Assembly (NCBI RefSeq): GCF_003858395.1
Contig: NZ_QWEV01000005.1
Span: 2,790,001 to 2,854,000, forward strand
DNA length: 64,000 nt
DNA from: Acidipila sp. EB88
GTDB taxonomy: Bacteria; Acidobacteriota; Terriglobia; Terriglobales; Acidobacteriaceae
Direction: 5' to 3'
The notes below the pieces were generated by a model, which worked only from the letters and a program-made list of their open reading frames with translations, was not told the DNA's origin and did no database searches. This document shows positions 57,355-64,000 of this stretch, piece by piece. How positions within the stretch are numbered: position 1 is the first letter of the stretch; each line of letters begins with the position of its first letter. The position numbers and the translations under genes are program-made.

Positions 57355-58521
57355 TCAACGGGGCCGCTGGCCGGATGGGTTTGCGTGGAGGAGGTGCTCG
57401 ACGGCCTCCGTGTTGAGTTTGCCGATGCGGCCGTGCGGGCCGACGGCCCAGGGGAGGCTGAGGGCGTTCCATTCGCTGCCTTTGGGTGCGTCGGTGGGGG
57501 CGCTTTCCAGGGGGACCCAGGTCCGTCCATAGTCCGCCGAGGCGTCGGAACCGTTGGGACCGACGGTGATCAGCGTCGCGCTGTCGGGCAGGAAGCCGAC
57601 GGCTGAGCGGTAGCCACCGGGCGGTACGGCGGCGGCCGTCCATCGCCGGCTGCGCGCGCTCCAGAAAGCCACGGTGCCGGAGCGCTCCGCTGGCTTCTGG
57701 TAGTCGCCGCCGACGGCCACGGCAAACCTGGCGATGCCGCCGACCGGCTGCACAGCCAGCGAAAAAGCGCCCGCGGCACTGGTACCCGAGGCAAGCGGGA
57801 GCGCTTCGCGGGAGACAGTCCACTGCGTTGCGCAGCGTTCCATCTGCAGCGCTCCGGCGGTGGCCGGGCACGCATCGTGTGCCCGGTAGAGGAACGGGCC
57901 CGCTGTGCCGCCGGTGACGAACCAGAATGTGGCCGGGTGGGCGCCCGGCGTGACGGACACCAGCGAGGAGTTGCTGGCGGCAAAGGCGCCCTGGGTCGCG
58001 GGGTCGGCGGCCAGGCCGGGCTGCGAGGCGGAGGTGACGCGGGTCCAGTGGCTGCCGCCGTCCCCAGTGCGGAGCAGGGTGAACGCGCCGTGGACCGGAT
58101 CCCCCAGCAACGTGCCGTGCGCGGGGTCGGTGAATTGGATGGCGTCGAAGAAGCCTTCTTTATCGGGGTTGGTGTAGAGCAGGGTCCAGTGGGCGCAGCC
58201 GTCGGTGGTCCGGTACAGGCGGGACAGCGCGCCGGGGCCGGAGGACATCACGATGGCAGTCTCGTCGTCAAAGGCCCAGATGCCGCGAAAATCGAGCTTC
58301 TCGGCGTCCGGAGGGGTGGCGCACTGCTGCCACTCGAAGCCCGAGTCCTGCGAGCGCAGCACGGTGCCGCTTGAGCCGGAGGCCCAGACGATGCCGTTGC
58401 CCACGGCGTGGATCCCGCGAAGATCGGCGGTGGTCTCGCTGGGTTCAAGCTGCCAGATGGGGGCCTGCGCGGCGAGCAGGGAGGGCGAAGCGAGCAGGAA
58501 CGCGGCAAGCAGGAGGCGCAT
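57355..58521 (-). CDS. YCF48/BNR-repeat-like secreted beta-propeller protein
   Basis: The 388-residue protein has a signal peptide (MRLLLAAFLLASPSLLAAQA) and repeated beta-propeller blades with the YCF48-like Gly-x-Val-W/S pattern: LRGIHAVGNGIVWASGSSGT, then VLRSQDSGFEWQQC, RLYRTTDGCAHWTLLY and LLRTGDGGSHWTRV. The SxDxGxxW units are Asp-box/BNR motifs. Plant and cyanobacterial YCF48 assists photosystem assembly, but bacterial relatives have many roles, so the function here is unknown. It probably works in the periplasm or outside. The ATG at 58521 suits the signal peptide; earlier in-frame starts do not. Confidence 0.82.
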   Translation of the reverse strand: MRLLLAAFLLASPSLLAAQAPIWQLEPSETTADLRGIHAVGNGIVWASGSSGTVLRSQDSGFEWQQCATPPDAEKLDFRGIWAFDDETAIVMSSGPGALSRLYRTTDGCAHWTLLYTNPDKEGFFDAIQFTDPAHGTLLGDPVHGAFTLLRTGDGGSHWTRVTSASQPGLAADPATQGAFAASNSSLVSVTPGAHPATFWFVTGGTAGPFLYRAHDACPATAGALQMERCATQWTVSREALPLASGTSAAGAFSLAVQPVGGIARFAVAVGGDYQKPAERSGTVAFWSARSRRWTAAAVPPGGYRSAVGFLPDSATLITVGPNGSDASADYGRTWVPLESAPTDAPKGSEWNALSLPWAVGPHGRIGKLNTEAVEHLLHANPSGQRPR

Positions 58522-59078
58522 GGGCACAGCATACCGCGATGGGTCGAGGGCGCCGCGGGGGCTTGCCGGTGTGTGTGCGCAGGGGTTGCGTTTCGGGTCA
58601 AAACAGGGTGTTTTTGCGTGCACTTTGGCCGCCTGCGAAAAGCCAAATTTATAAATATGCAGTTTTTCTGGAGATGATGCATAGATATGCAGAAAAGAAC
58701 GCGCCAGTTGCGAAACACAATTTCGGAGCGTGCATATGTATGCATGTCGCAGCATTCCGGCCTGGGCTGGTATGATGCCCGGCGCGGGCGCGCACGGAGG
58801 GGTGCAATTGCTGCCGTCGCACCATGTTTCTGCGGGCGTGGCCACTTTGTGGCGGGTGATCGGGGAGTGGAGCGCCCGGCGGGCCGGGTGTTCCCTGGTG
58901 CGCAGGGCTCGCACTGTTCCCGAAAGGGAACGGCGGCTGACTGCGGCTTGGTGGGAGGAAGTTAGAAGAGATAGCGCCAGGTGATTGTCTGATCCGCAGG
59001 TCCACTTAGCGCCTGGCGGGGAGAATGGAGCGGCCGGGCTGGACCGTCGGCCTGGACCGCCAGACTGGGCGCAGCGGA
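58522..59078. other. Intergenic region with an AT-rich, ATGCAT-containing patch
   Basis: This 557-bp stretch between the YCF48-like and LolA-like genes holds no convincing gene. Positions 58648-58746 are unusually AT-rich for the window and contain two ATATGCAG copies 30 bp apart (58655 and 58685) plus two ATGCAT palindromes (58677 and 58740). Being just upstream of the minus-strand YCF48-like gene, it may be that gene's promoter and operator region. The rest (58760-59078) shows nothing recognisable. Confidence 0.5.
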
Positions 59079-59774
59079 TCAGATCGGGGGCATGCCGTCG
59101 ACGATGTGCGTGCCCGGCAGCGGCACAAAGGTGAAGGCGCCGGCTGGTGTGACTGGGTTGGGCTGCTCGCCGGAGAACTCGAAGCGGTTGCGGGCCCCAT
59201 CGAGGTCTTCAACGACCAGAGCGTGGATGGTGCCGGTGGCGTCGGCGATGACCTGGAGGCTGGCGACGCGTTTTTCGAGACCCTTCGGGACGCCGCGCAG
59301 CGTGCTGTCGCCGCCGGGGCCCGGGGTGAGGGTGAGGCCGTTGAGCTGTTTCGCGAGCGCAGAGTGGCCGAGCAGCAGGGCCAGCGGAGAGCGCAGGTCA
59401 TCGCCCGAGGCGACCAGCGTCCTGGCGGGCACGCGCTGCACCTCGCTCTGTCCAGGCGTGTAGAAGTAACCGTTGCTGCCGTCGAGCACGAAGAGCTTGC
59501 CCGCGGGTTCGGTGTAGGTCCAGCGCATCCTGCCGGCGTGGGTGCGGCCGCCCTTGCTGAGCAGGAGGGTGCCGCGCTCAACGCGATGGAGCCCCATACC
59601 GTCGTAGCTCTGGGTAAACTGCACAGCCAGCGCACGGAGCGTGTTGTAGTGTGCGTCCACGCTGGCCGCAAACGATGCGGCGTCGGGAGTGGGGGTGCTG
59701 GCGGGGCATGCCTGGGGTGTGAGCAGGAGTGCAGGGGCGAGCAGCAGGGCGCGAACGGTGCGGAAGGGCTTCAT
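59079..59774 (-). CDS. lolA: LolA-like periplasmic lipoprotein carrier
   Basis: The 231-residue protein has a signal peptide (VRALLLAPALLLTPQACPAS) and the open beta-barrel pattern of LolA: LAVQFTQSYDGMGLHRVERG, TLLLSKGGRTHAGRMRWTYT, EPAGKLFVLDGSNGYFYTP and a C-terminal NRFEFSGEQPNPVTP-type strand. LolA ferries lipoproteins from the LolCDE complex to the outer membrane. Sequence conservation in this family is weak, so a general outer-membrane lipoprotein carrier-type protein is a safer call than strict orthology. AGGTGA sits 6 nt before the ATG. It is not grouped with ftsK, its neighbour in many bacteria. Confidence 0.8.
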   Translation of the reverse strand: MKPFRTVRALLLAPALLLTPQACPASTPTPDAASFAASVDAHYNTLRALAVQFTQSYDGMGLHRVERGTLLLSKGGRTHAGRMRWTYTEPAGKLFVLDGSNGYFYTPGQSEVQRVPARTLVASGDDLRSPLALLLGHSALAKQLNGLTLTPGPGGDSTLRGVPKGLEKRVASLQVIADATGTIHALVVEDLDGARNRFEFSGEQPNPVTPAGAFTFVPLPGTHIVDGMPPI

Positions 59775-59945
59775 GGGTTGTCACCTGGGATGCTTGGGGC
59801 GCGGCAGGGATGCGGTGGTCTGGTTTCGGTCTGAGCCAGGAAGGGTAGTGGGTTCCACGTCTCAGGGGCGAGACATGGGTCACCCGGATAGTCTCCGAGG
59901 GCCGCTCCGACGCCGCGCTTCTCCATGGTGCGCGGGGTGAATGAG

Positions 59946-59980
59946 AAAGCCCCACGTCCCGGTTGGAGGCGTGAGGCTTT
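59946..59980 (-). terminator. Rho-independent terminator after the pilin gene
   Basis: On the minus strand AAAGCCTCACG pairs with CGTGGGGCTTT (11 bp, one T-G wobble) around a 13-nt loop, 24 bp after the pilin stop, followed by CTCAT. Highly expressed pilin genes usually have such a site. Confidence 0.8.
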
Positions 59981-60003
59981 TGTGGTTCTGGGTTAGGCCG
60001 GGT

Positions 60004-60546
60004 TTACTGCAGGTTCTGGGTGCAGTTGGTGCCGCCGGCCGGGTCGGCCTTGATCTCGCCCTGCTGGTCGATACAGAAGCCGCGATGGCCGGTCTTGCCG
60101 ACGGCCTGGGGAACGGCGACGGCTTCGTAGCCGGTGTACTGGTCCTGGTTGTTCACCGTGACCTTGGTCGGGTTGATGATCGAGAAGGTGTAGCCGCTCT
60201 TCTGGCCGGAGGTGAGGTCGGCCTGCAGGACCTGCGCCTGGGTGGGCGAGGGCGCGCCCGCGCTGGAGGAGCCGCCGAGCGCGACGAGGTTGGCGGCGAA
60301 GCCATTGGCGGGATAGTTCGTCTGGTACTGAATCTGCGCCTGGTAGATGGCGCGCAGGGACTGGATGGCCGAGGTCTCGTTCGCCTGCATCTTCATGCCG
60401 GAGAAGTTGGGGATGGCGATCAGCATGAGGATGAGCATGATCGAGATGACGATCAGCAGTTCCATGAGGGTGAAGCCGGCTTCGTGGCGTCGACTCGCCC
60501 GGATGCGACGTGCAGACGATAGAGCAGAAAAGAACTTCATGTGCAT
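60004..60546 (-). CDS. Type IV pilin / major pseudopilin (GspG/PilA-like)
   Basis: The 180-residue protein has a classic prepilin leader: a basic start, then EAGFTLMELLIVISIMLILM, with cleavage predicted after Gly and Glu5 present, followed by the hydrophobic helix to about residue 50. A short soluble head contains ANETSAIQSLRAIYQAQIQY, a major-pilin landmark, and two cysteines near the end (GFCIDQ, NCTQ) that may form a C-terminal disulfide loop. It is the likely subunit for the GspE/GspF machine 3 kb away. Two in-frame ATGs (60546 and 60540) share GGAG upstream. No prepilin peptidase is in the window. Confidence 0.9.
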   Translation of the reverse strand: MHMKFFSALSSARRIRASRRHEAGFTLMELLIVISIMLILMLIAIPNFSGMKMQANETSAIQSLRAIYQAQIQYQTNYPANGFAANLVALGGSSSAGAPSPTQAQVLQADLTSGQKSGYTFSIINPTKVTVNNQDQYTGYEAVAVPQAVGKTGHRGFCIDQQGEIKADPAGGTNCTQNLQ

Positions 60547-60796
60547 GCGACTCCGCGGGCGCTTGTTTGGGAAGCAGCCCCGTTGAACATTGTGCTTGAA
60601 GGAATGCTACCTTGCGCGCCCGGGAATGTCAGCGGGGGACCCCACCCGGCGGCCCGGTGCGGATCCCCTAAAGGTAACGGCCATGTGGAACTTCCGTGAC
60701 CATGCCGTGTCTGCGCTCAAACGGACGGCGAGCGCGCCGGGGTTTTACGTTTAGTCTTCACTACGGACCGGTGCGTGATGGTTGAAGGAGTCAAGC

Positions 60797-62329
60797 ATGG
60801 ATCAGGGTCCAACTGCCGGGAGGGGGACGCACAGGGCGTCGCTTCTGCACGAAATCATCTCGGCCTTGTCGTTTGCGCTGGACCTAACAGAAGGCGCGGT
60901 GCCCGGGCACGCGATCCGGAGCTGCATCCTGGCGCGGCGCATTGCCGAAGCCATGCAGCTACATGCGGCGCTGCTGGGCGACCTGTATTTCGCGGTGTTG
61001 CTGAAGGATGTGGGCTGCTCAAGCAATGCGGCGCGGATGTGCCAGATCATCGGAGGGGACGACCGCGCGGTCAAGGCGGGCGCGAAGCTGGCGAACTGGC
61101 GGCAGCCGCTGAAGCCGGACCTGGCGGCGGTGCAGATGCTGTGGCGGCACGTGCTGCCGGATGCAGGACCGTTCCGCAGGACCAGCCGCATTCTGCGTAT
61201 GGCGGCGGACCAACACAAGAACAACCGTGAACTGATCCGGCTGCGCTGCGACCGGGGCGCCAGCATTGTGCGCAAGATCGGCATGCCCGAGCGGATCGCC
61301 CGGGCGGTGCGCTGCCTGGACGAGCACTGGGACGGCGGTGGCTACCCGGACGGGCTCAAGGGTGAGGCGATCCCGCTGGTGGCACGGCTGATGGGCGTAG
61401 CGCAGCATCTGGACGCGTTCTGCATGTGCCGCGGACCGCAGGCAGCGATCGACGTGATGGTGGCACGCTCCGGCAACTGGTTTGACCCGACGATCGTGAA
61501 GGTGGCGCTGAGCCTGCACAATGCGCGGACTCTGTGGGGCCAGTGCATGCCGAGCGACGACCTGGACGAGGCGCATCGGGTGGTGCTGGACCTGGAACCG
61601 GACAACCAGGTGCCTTTGCAGGCGCGCGAGGTGGACGTGATCTGCGAGGCGTTTGCCGAGGTGGTGGATGCGAAGTCGCCGTTTACCTTTTACCACTCGC
61701 AGGGAGTGGCCGACGTGGCGACCGTGATGGCCCGGATGATGCGTCTGCCGGAGCCGAGGATCGAGATGCTGCGGCGAGCGGCGTTGCTGCATGACATTGG
61801 CAAGCTGTGCGTGCCGAACTCGATCCTGGATAAGCCCGGGCGGCTGTCTGCGGAAGAGTTCGAGGTGGTCAAGGCGCATCCGCAGATGGGCCGAGACATT
61901 TTGAGCCGCGTAGGAATGTTTGGGTGCATGGCGACGATTGCCGGGGAGCACCATGAGCGGCTGGACGGCTCGGGGTACCCGTTCGGGCTGAGCGCAAGCG
62001 AGTTGTCGCTGGATTCGCGCCTGGTAGCGGTTGCGGATGTATACGGAGCACTGGCGGAACACCGGCCATACCGCGCAGCGATGGAGCCGCGCGAGATCGC
62101 GATGATCATGGAGCGGGATGTGCCAGGGCGGCTGGACGGGGAGTGCTACGAGGCGTTGCGGGCGGTGCTGCTGCAGGCCGGGCGTGGCCCAAGCCTGGGC
62201 TCGCAGATGGGCTTGAGCCTGACGGCGAGCATGACGGAGGATTCGGCGGTGGGCATGATGGCGGGAGACCGTGCAGCGCGCGAAAGTGTGCGCGGGGCGG
62301 GCATGCCGATGCGGCCGCAGAGCAGGTAA
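60797..62329 (+). CDS. Tandem HD-GYP protein (predicted c-di-GMP phosphodiesterase)
   Basis: The 510-residue cytosolic protein has two related HD-type domains. The C-terminal one keeps the full set: ALLHDIGKLCVPNSILDKPG, then EHHERLDGSGYPFGLSASEL, and LVAVADVYGALAEHRPYR. This is a complete HD-GYP site, so it should degrade cyclic di-GMP. The N-terminal one has lost the HD pair (VLLKDVGCSSN) and the HHE motif but keeps DEHWDGGGYPDGLKGEAIPL, so it is probably regulatory. No receiver, PAS or membrane part is visible. The ATG at 60797 has AAGGAG 6 nt upstream. A terminator follows. Confidence 0.9.
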   Translation: MDQGPTAGRGTHRASLLHEIISALSFALDLTEGAVPGHAIRSCILARRIAEAMQLHAALLGDLYFAVLLKDVGCSSNAARMCQIIGGDDRAVKAGAKLANWRQPLKPDLAAVQMLWRHVLPDAGPFRRTSRILRMAADQHKNNRELIRLRCDRGASIVRKIGMPERIARAVRCLDEHWDGGGYPDGLKGEAIPLVARLMGVAQHLDAFCMCRGPQAAIDVMVARSGNWFDPTIVKVALSLHNARTLWGQCMPSDDLDEAHRVVLDLEPDNQVPLQAREVDVICEAFAEVVDAKSPFTFYHSQGVADVATVMARMMRLPEPRIEMLRRAALLHDIGKLCVPNSILDKPGRLSAEEFEVVKAHPQMGRDILSRVGMFGCMATIAGEHHERLDGSGYPFGLSASELSLDSRLVAVADVYGALAEHRPYRAAMEPREIAMIMERDVPGRLDGECYEALRAVLLQAGRGPSLGSQMGLSLTASMTEDSAVGMMAGDRAARESVRGAGMPMRPQSR

Positions 62330-62406
62330 CTCTGGCGCAGTGACGCCCCGGCCTCCGGCGGCTGGTTAATGGCGGGACGCGACCCTGCTGCTCATCGCGG
62401 ACGACA

Positions 62407-62446
62407 CTGAGCCGCGTGTGGGGATGGCTCCCGGATCGCGGCTCAG
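62407..62446 (+). terminator. Rho-independent terminator after the HD-GYP gene
   Basis: CTGAGCCGCG pairs perfectly with CGCGGCTCAG around a 20-nt loop, followed by CTTTTAGG. It lies between the convergent HD-GYP (62329) and M16 peptidase (62473) genes. Confidence 0.8.
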
Positions 62447-62472
62447 CTTTTAGGTAGGTGTGAGGACTGTCG

Positions 62473-63774
62473 CTAACAGGCGAGGTGTTCGCGTTCGACC
62501 TTGAGGCCGGCCAGCGGGCCGAGCATGGTGAGGGCGAAGCGCTCGGTGTGGAAGAGCTTCTGGGCCATTGCCTGCATGCTCTCGACCTTGACGGATTCCA
62601 CGCGGTCGAGAATCTCCTGCGGGCCGGAGAAGTGGTCGAAGTACATCTGCTGACGGGCGAGGTTGGACATGCGGGAGCCGGAGCTTTCGAGCGAAAGCAG
62701 GAGGTTGCCCTTGAGCTGGTCCTTGGCGCGGCGGAGCTCGTCGGCCTCGACGGGGTGCTCCTTGATGCGACGCAGCTCGTGCATCACCAGCTCGATGAGG
62801 CGCAAGGCCTTGTCGGCAGAGGTGCCGGCAAAGACGCAGAGCGAGCCGGTGTCGCGGTAGGGGCTGAGGTCGGAGTAGATGGAGTAGGCGAGGCCATGCT
62901 CTTCGCGCACCGTCTGGAAGAGGCGTGAGCTCATGCCGCCGCCGAGGATGGTGTTGAGCAGCAGGGTGTCGTAGCGAGACTCGTCGGCCAGCGGCGGGGC
63001 GGGCACGCCGAGGCAGAGCTGGACCTGCTCGAGAGACTTCTTATTGCGCAGGATGATCTTGGCGGCGGTCTTGGGCGGGGCTTCGACCTGCAGGGATTTG
63101 CCGGCCGGCAGGGCGGCAAAGCGATCGGTCACCATGGCGACGAACCGGTCGTGATCGATGTGGCCGGCAGCGGAGAACACGATGTTGCCGCCGTGGAACC
63201 GGTCGTTGTAGAAGTCGAGCAGGGTGGAGCGCTCAAACGAGCTGACGGTCTTTTCGGTGCCGAGGATGGGCTTGCCGAGACCGTGACCCTGCCAGAAGCT
63301 TTGCGTAAAGATCTCGTGGACGAGGTAGTCGGGATTGTCCTCGTCCATCTTGATCTCTTCGAGGATGACACCACGTTCGCGGCGCACTTCTTCTTCGGCG
63401 AAGGTCGGGTTCATGACGAGATCGGAAAGGATGTCGAGCGCGCGCGGGGTGTGCTCGTCAAGGACCTTCATGTTGAAGCAGACGGTTTCCTTGCCGGTGA
63501 ATGCGTCGAGATTGCCCCCGATGGCATCGACTTCGCGGGCGATCTGCAGGGCGTTGCGATGCTTTGTGCCCTTGAAGACCATGTGCTCGGTAAAGTGCGA
63601 GATGCCGTTGTGTTCGGGCGCTTCGTGGCGCGAGCCGGCGGAGATCCAGGCGCCCATGGCGACGGAGCGCAGGTGAGGCATCTGTTCCGTGAGGATGACC
63701 ATGCCGTTGGGCAGGGTGGTGCGGCGGATATCGCGCTCAGGCGCGATGGAGATGGCTTGCGTGTTTTCTGTCAT
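62473..63774 (-). CDS. M16-family zinc metallopeptidase (PqqL/MPP-beta-like)
   Basis: The 433-residue protein has the inverted zinc motif HFTEH (in NGISHFTEHMVFKGTKHRNA, about residue 60) with the distal Glu in EEEVRRERGVILEEIKMDED, and the second-half landmark LAYSIYSDLSPYRDTGSLCV. It is a single-unit M16 peptidase of the processing-peptidase type that degrades or clips peptides. Whether it is exported is unclear: no signal peptide is visible, so it is probably cytosolic. It diverges from the next gene, whose start lies 80 bp away, leaving a short shared promoter region. Confidence 0.95.
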   Translation of the reverse strand: MTENTQAISIAPERDIRRTTLPNGMVILTEQMPHLRSVAMGAWISAGSRHEAPEHNGISHFTEHMVFKGTKHRNALQIAREVDAIGGNLDAFTGKETVCFNMKVLDEHTPRALDILSDLVMNPTFAEEEVRRERGVILEEIKMDEDNPDYLVHEIFTQSFWQGHGLGKPILGTEKTVSSFERSTLLDFYNDRFHGGNIVFSAAGHIDHDRFVAMVTDRFAALPAGKSLQVEAPPKTAAKIILRNKKSLEQVQLCLGVPAPPLADESRYDTLLLNTILGGGMSSRLFQTVREEHGLAYSIYSDLSPYRDTGSLCVFAGTSADKALRLIELVMHELRRIKEHPVEADELRRAKDQLKGNLLLSLESSGSRMSNLARQQMYFDHFSGPQEILDRVESVKVESMQAMAQKLFHTERFALTMLGPLAGLKVEREHLAC

Positions 63775-63853
63775 GCGCTCCTAGGTTCGCTTCCGGATCG
63801 GTTCAGGGGCCGGTTCCGAGGGGGATCTTGCGCTATCCTGAGAGATACCGAAG

Positions 63854-64000
63854 ATGCAGCCCACACTCCAGAACGGGGCCTTCCCCATTGTAGACGCCGC
63901 GCCCCAGAGCGCCGCTCGTGCCGTGCCTGCGGCGGAACGGAAGCCACTGTTTGGCATGGAGGCCGCGGCGCTGGCCGAGGTGGCAGCGGAGTTTGGCGGC
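63854..64000 (+). CDS. rlmN: Probable rlmN (23S rRNA A2503 methyltransferase), 5' part only
   Basis: A frame opens at ATG 63854 and runs to the window edge (49 codons). After a variable Ala/Pro-rich start, KPLFGMEAAALAEVAAEFGG resembles the LLGL...ELxxLxxELG opening of RlmN radical-SAM methyltransferases, which methylate 23S rRNA and some tRNAs. The radical-SAM cluster is outside the window, so the call is tentative. Confidence 0.5.
   Translation, partial: MQPTLQNGAFPIVDAAPQSAARAVPAAERKPLFGMEAAALAEVAAEFGG

Overview
The window looks like a chromosomal segment of an Acidobacteriota member, probably Terriglobales/Acidobacteriaceae. The reasons are a GC-rich base composition (by eye about 60% or more), a secreted VWA protein of the 'VWFA-related Acidobacterial domain' type, a dnaJ-hspR pair, a ceramide-glucosyltransferase-like (HpnI) enzyme, a cdsA-dxr-rseP block, and a pilMNO/gspEF block that sits apart from its pilin. 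No phage, insertion sequence, CRISPR array, rRNA or tRNA was recognised. The content is mostly core or envelope genes.

Layout. 1-3.3 kb: an edge-truncated FAD oxidoreductase and an EmrB/QacA-type exporter, both on the minus strand. 3.7-6.1 kb: dnaK, with an inverted repeat over a possible promoter, then a 56-codon ORF. 6.2-8.7 kb: two paralogous membrane acyltransferases. 8.9-12.7 kb: a plus-strand run of Nei-type DNA glycosylase, dnaJ, hspR and an HpnI-like glycosyltransferase, closed by a perfect terminator. 12.7-15.4 kb: an ArnT-like membrane glycosyltransferase and SixA. 16.1-25.5 kb: an overlapping MdtABC-like RND operon with a NodT-type outer-membrane factor. 25.6-30.6 kb: a large porin-like protein and a secreted PIG-L deacetylase. 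30.6-34.9 kb: an APC permease, a hydratase/FAH-fold enzyme, and the msrP-msrQ periplasmic methionine sulfoxide repair pair. 34.9-39.7 kb: a VWA protein and cdsA-dxr-rseP. 39.7-49.6 kb: an M29 aminopeptidase, two MFS transporters, a YbgC thioesterase, a PilZ-response regulator pair, phoU, folD, YceI, a HhH lipoprotein and an IscA/ErpA-type Fe-S carrier. 49.7-57.2 kb: a minus-strand type II/IV filament operon (gspF, gspE, pilM, pilN, pilO, a GspC/PilP-like protein, and an odd Gly/Ser-repeat pseudopilin). 57.3-64 kb: a YCF48/BNR-like protein, a LolA-like carrier, a classical pilin, a tandem HD-GYP protein, an M16 protease and the probable start of rlmN.

Themes. Proteostasis (DnaK, DnaJ, HspR, MsrPQ, RseP), envelope building and remodelling (acyltransferases, glycosyltransferases, CdsA, LolA-like, RND pump), and a pilus or secretion filament near predicted c-di-GMP proteins (PilZ, HD-GYP). 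The most unusual features are low-complexity Ser/Thr/Gly tracts in otherwise standard envelope proteins (an RND pump, its outer-membrane partner and a pseudopilin), a small ORF behind dnaK, and an Asp-Pro-Gly-rich ORF. I found no convincing wholly new multi-gene system. The best candidate for something undescribed is the filament operon with its repeat-bearing pseudopilin.
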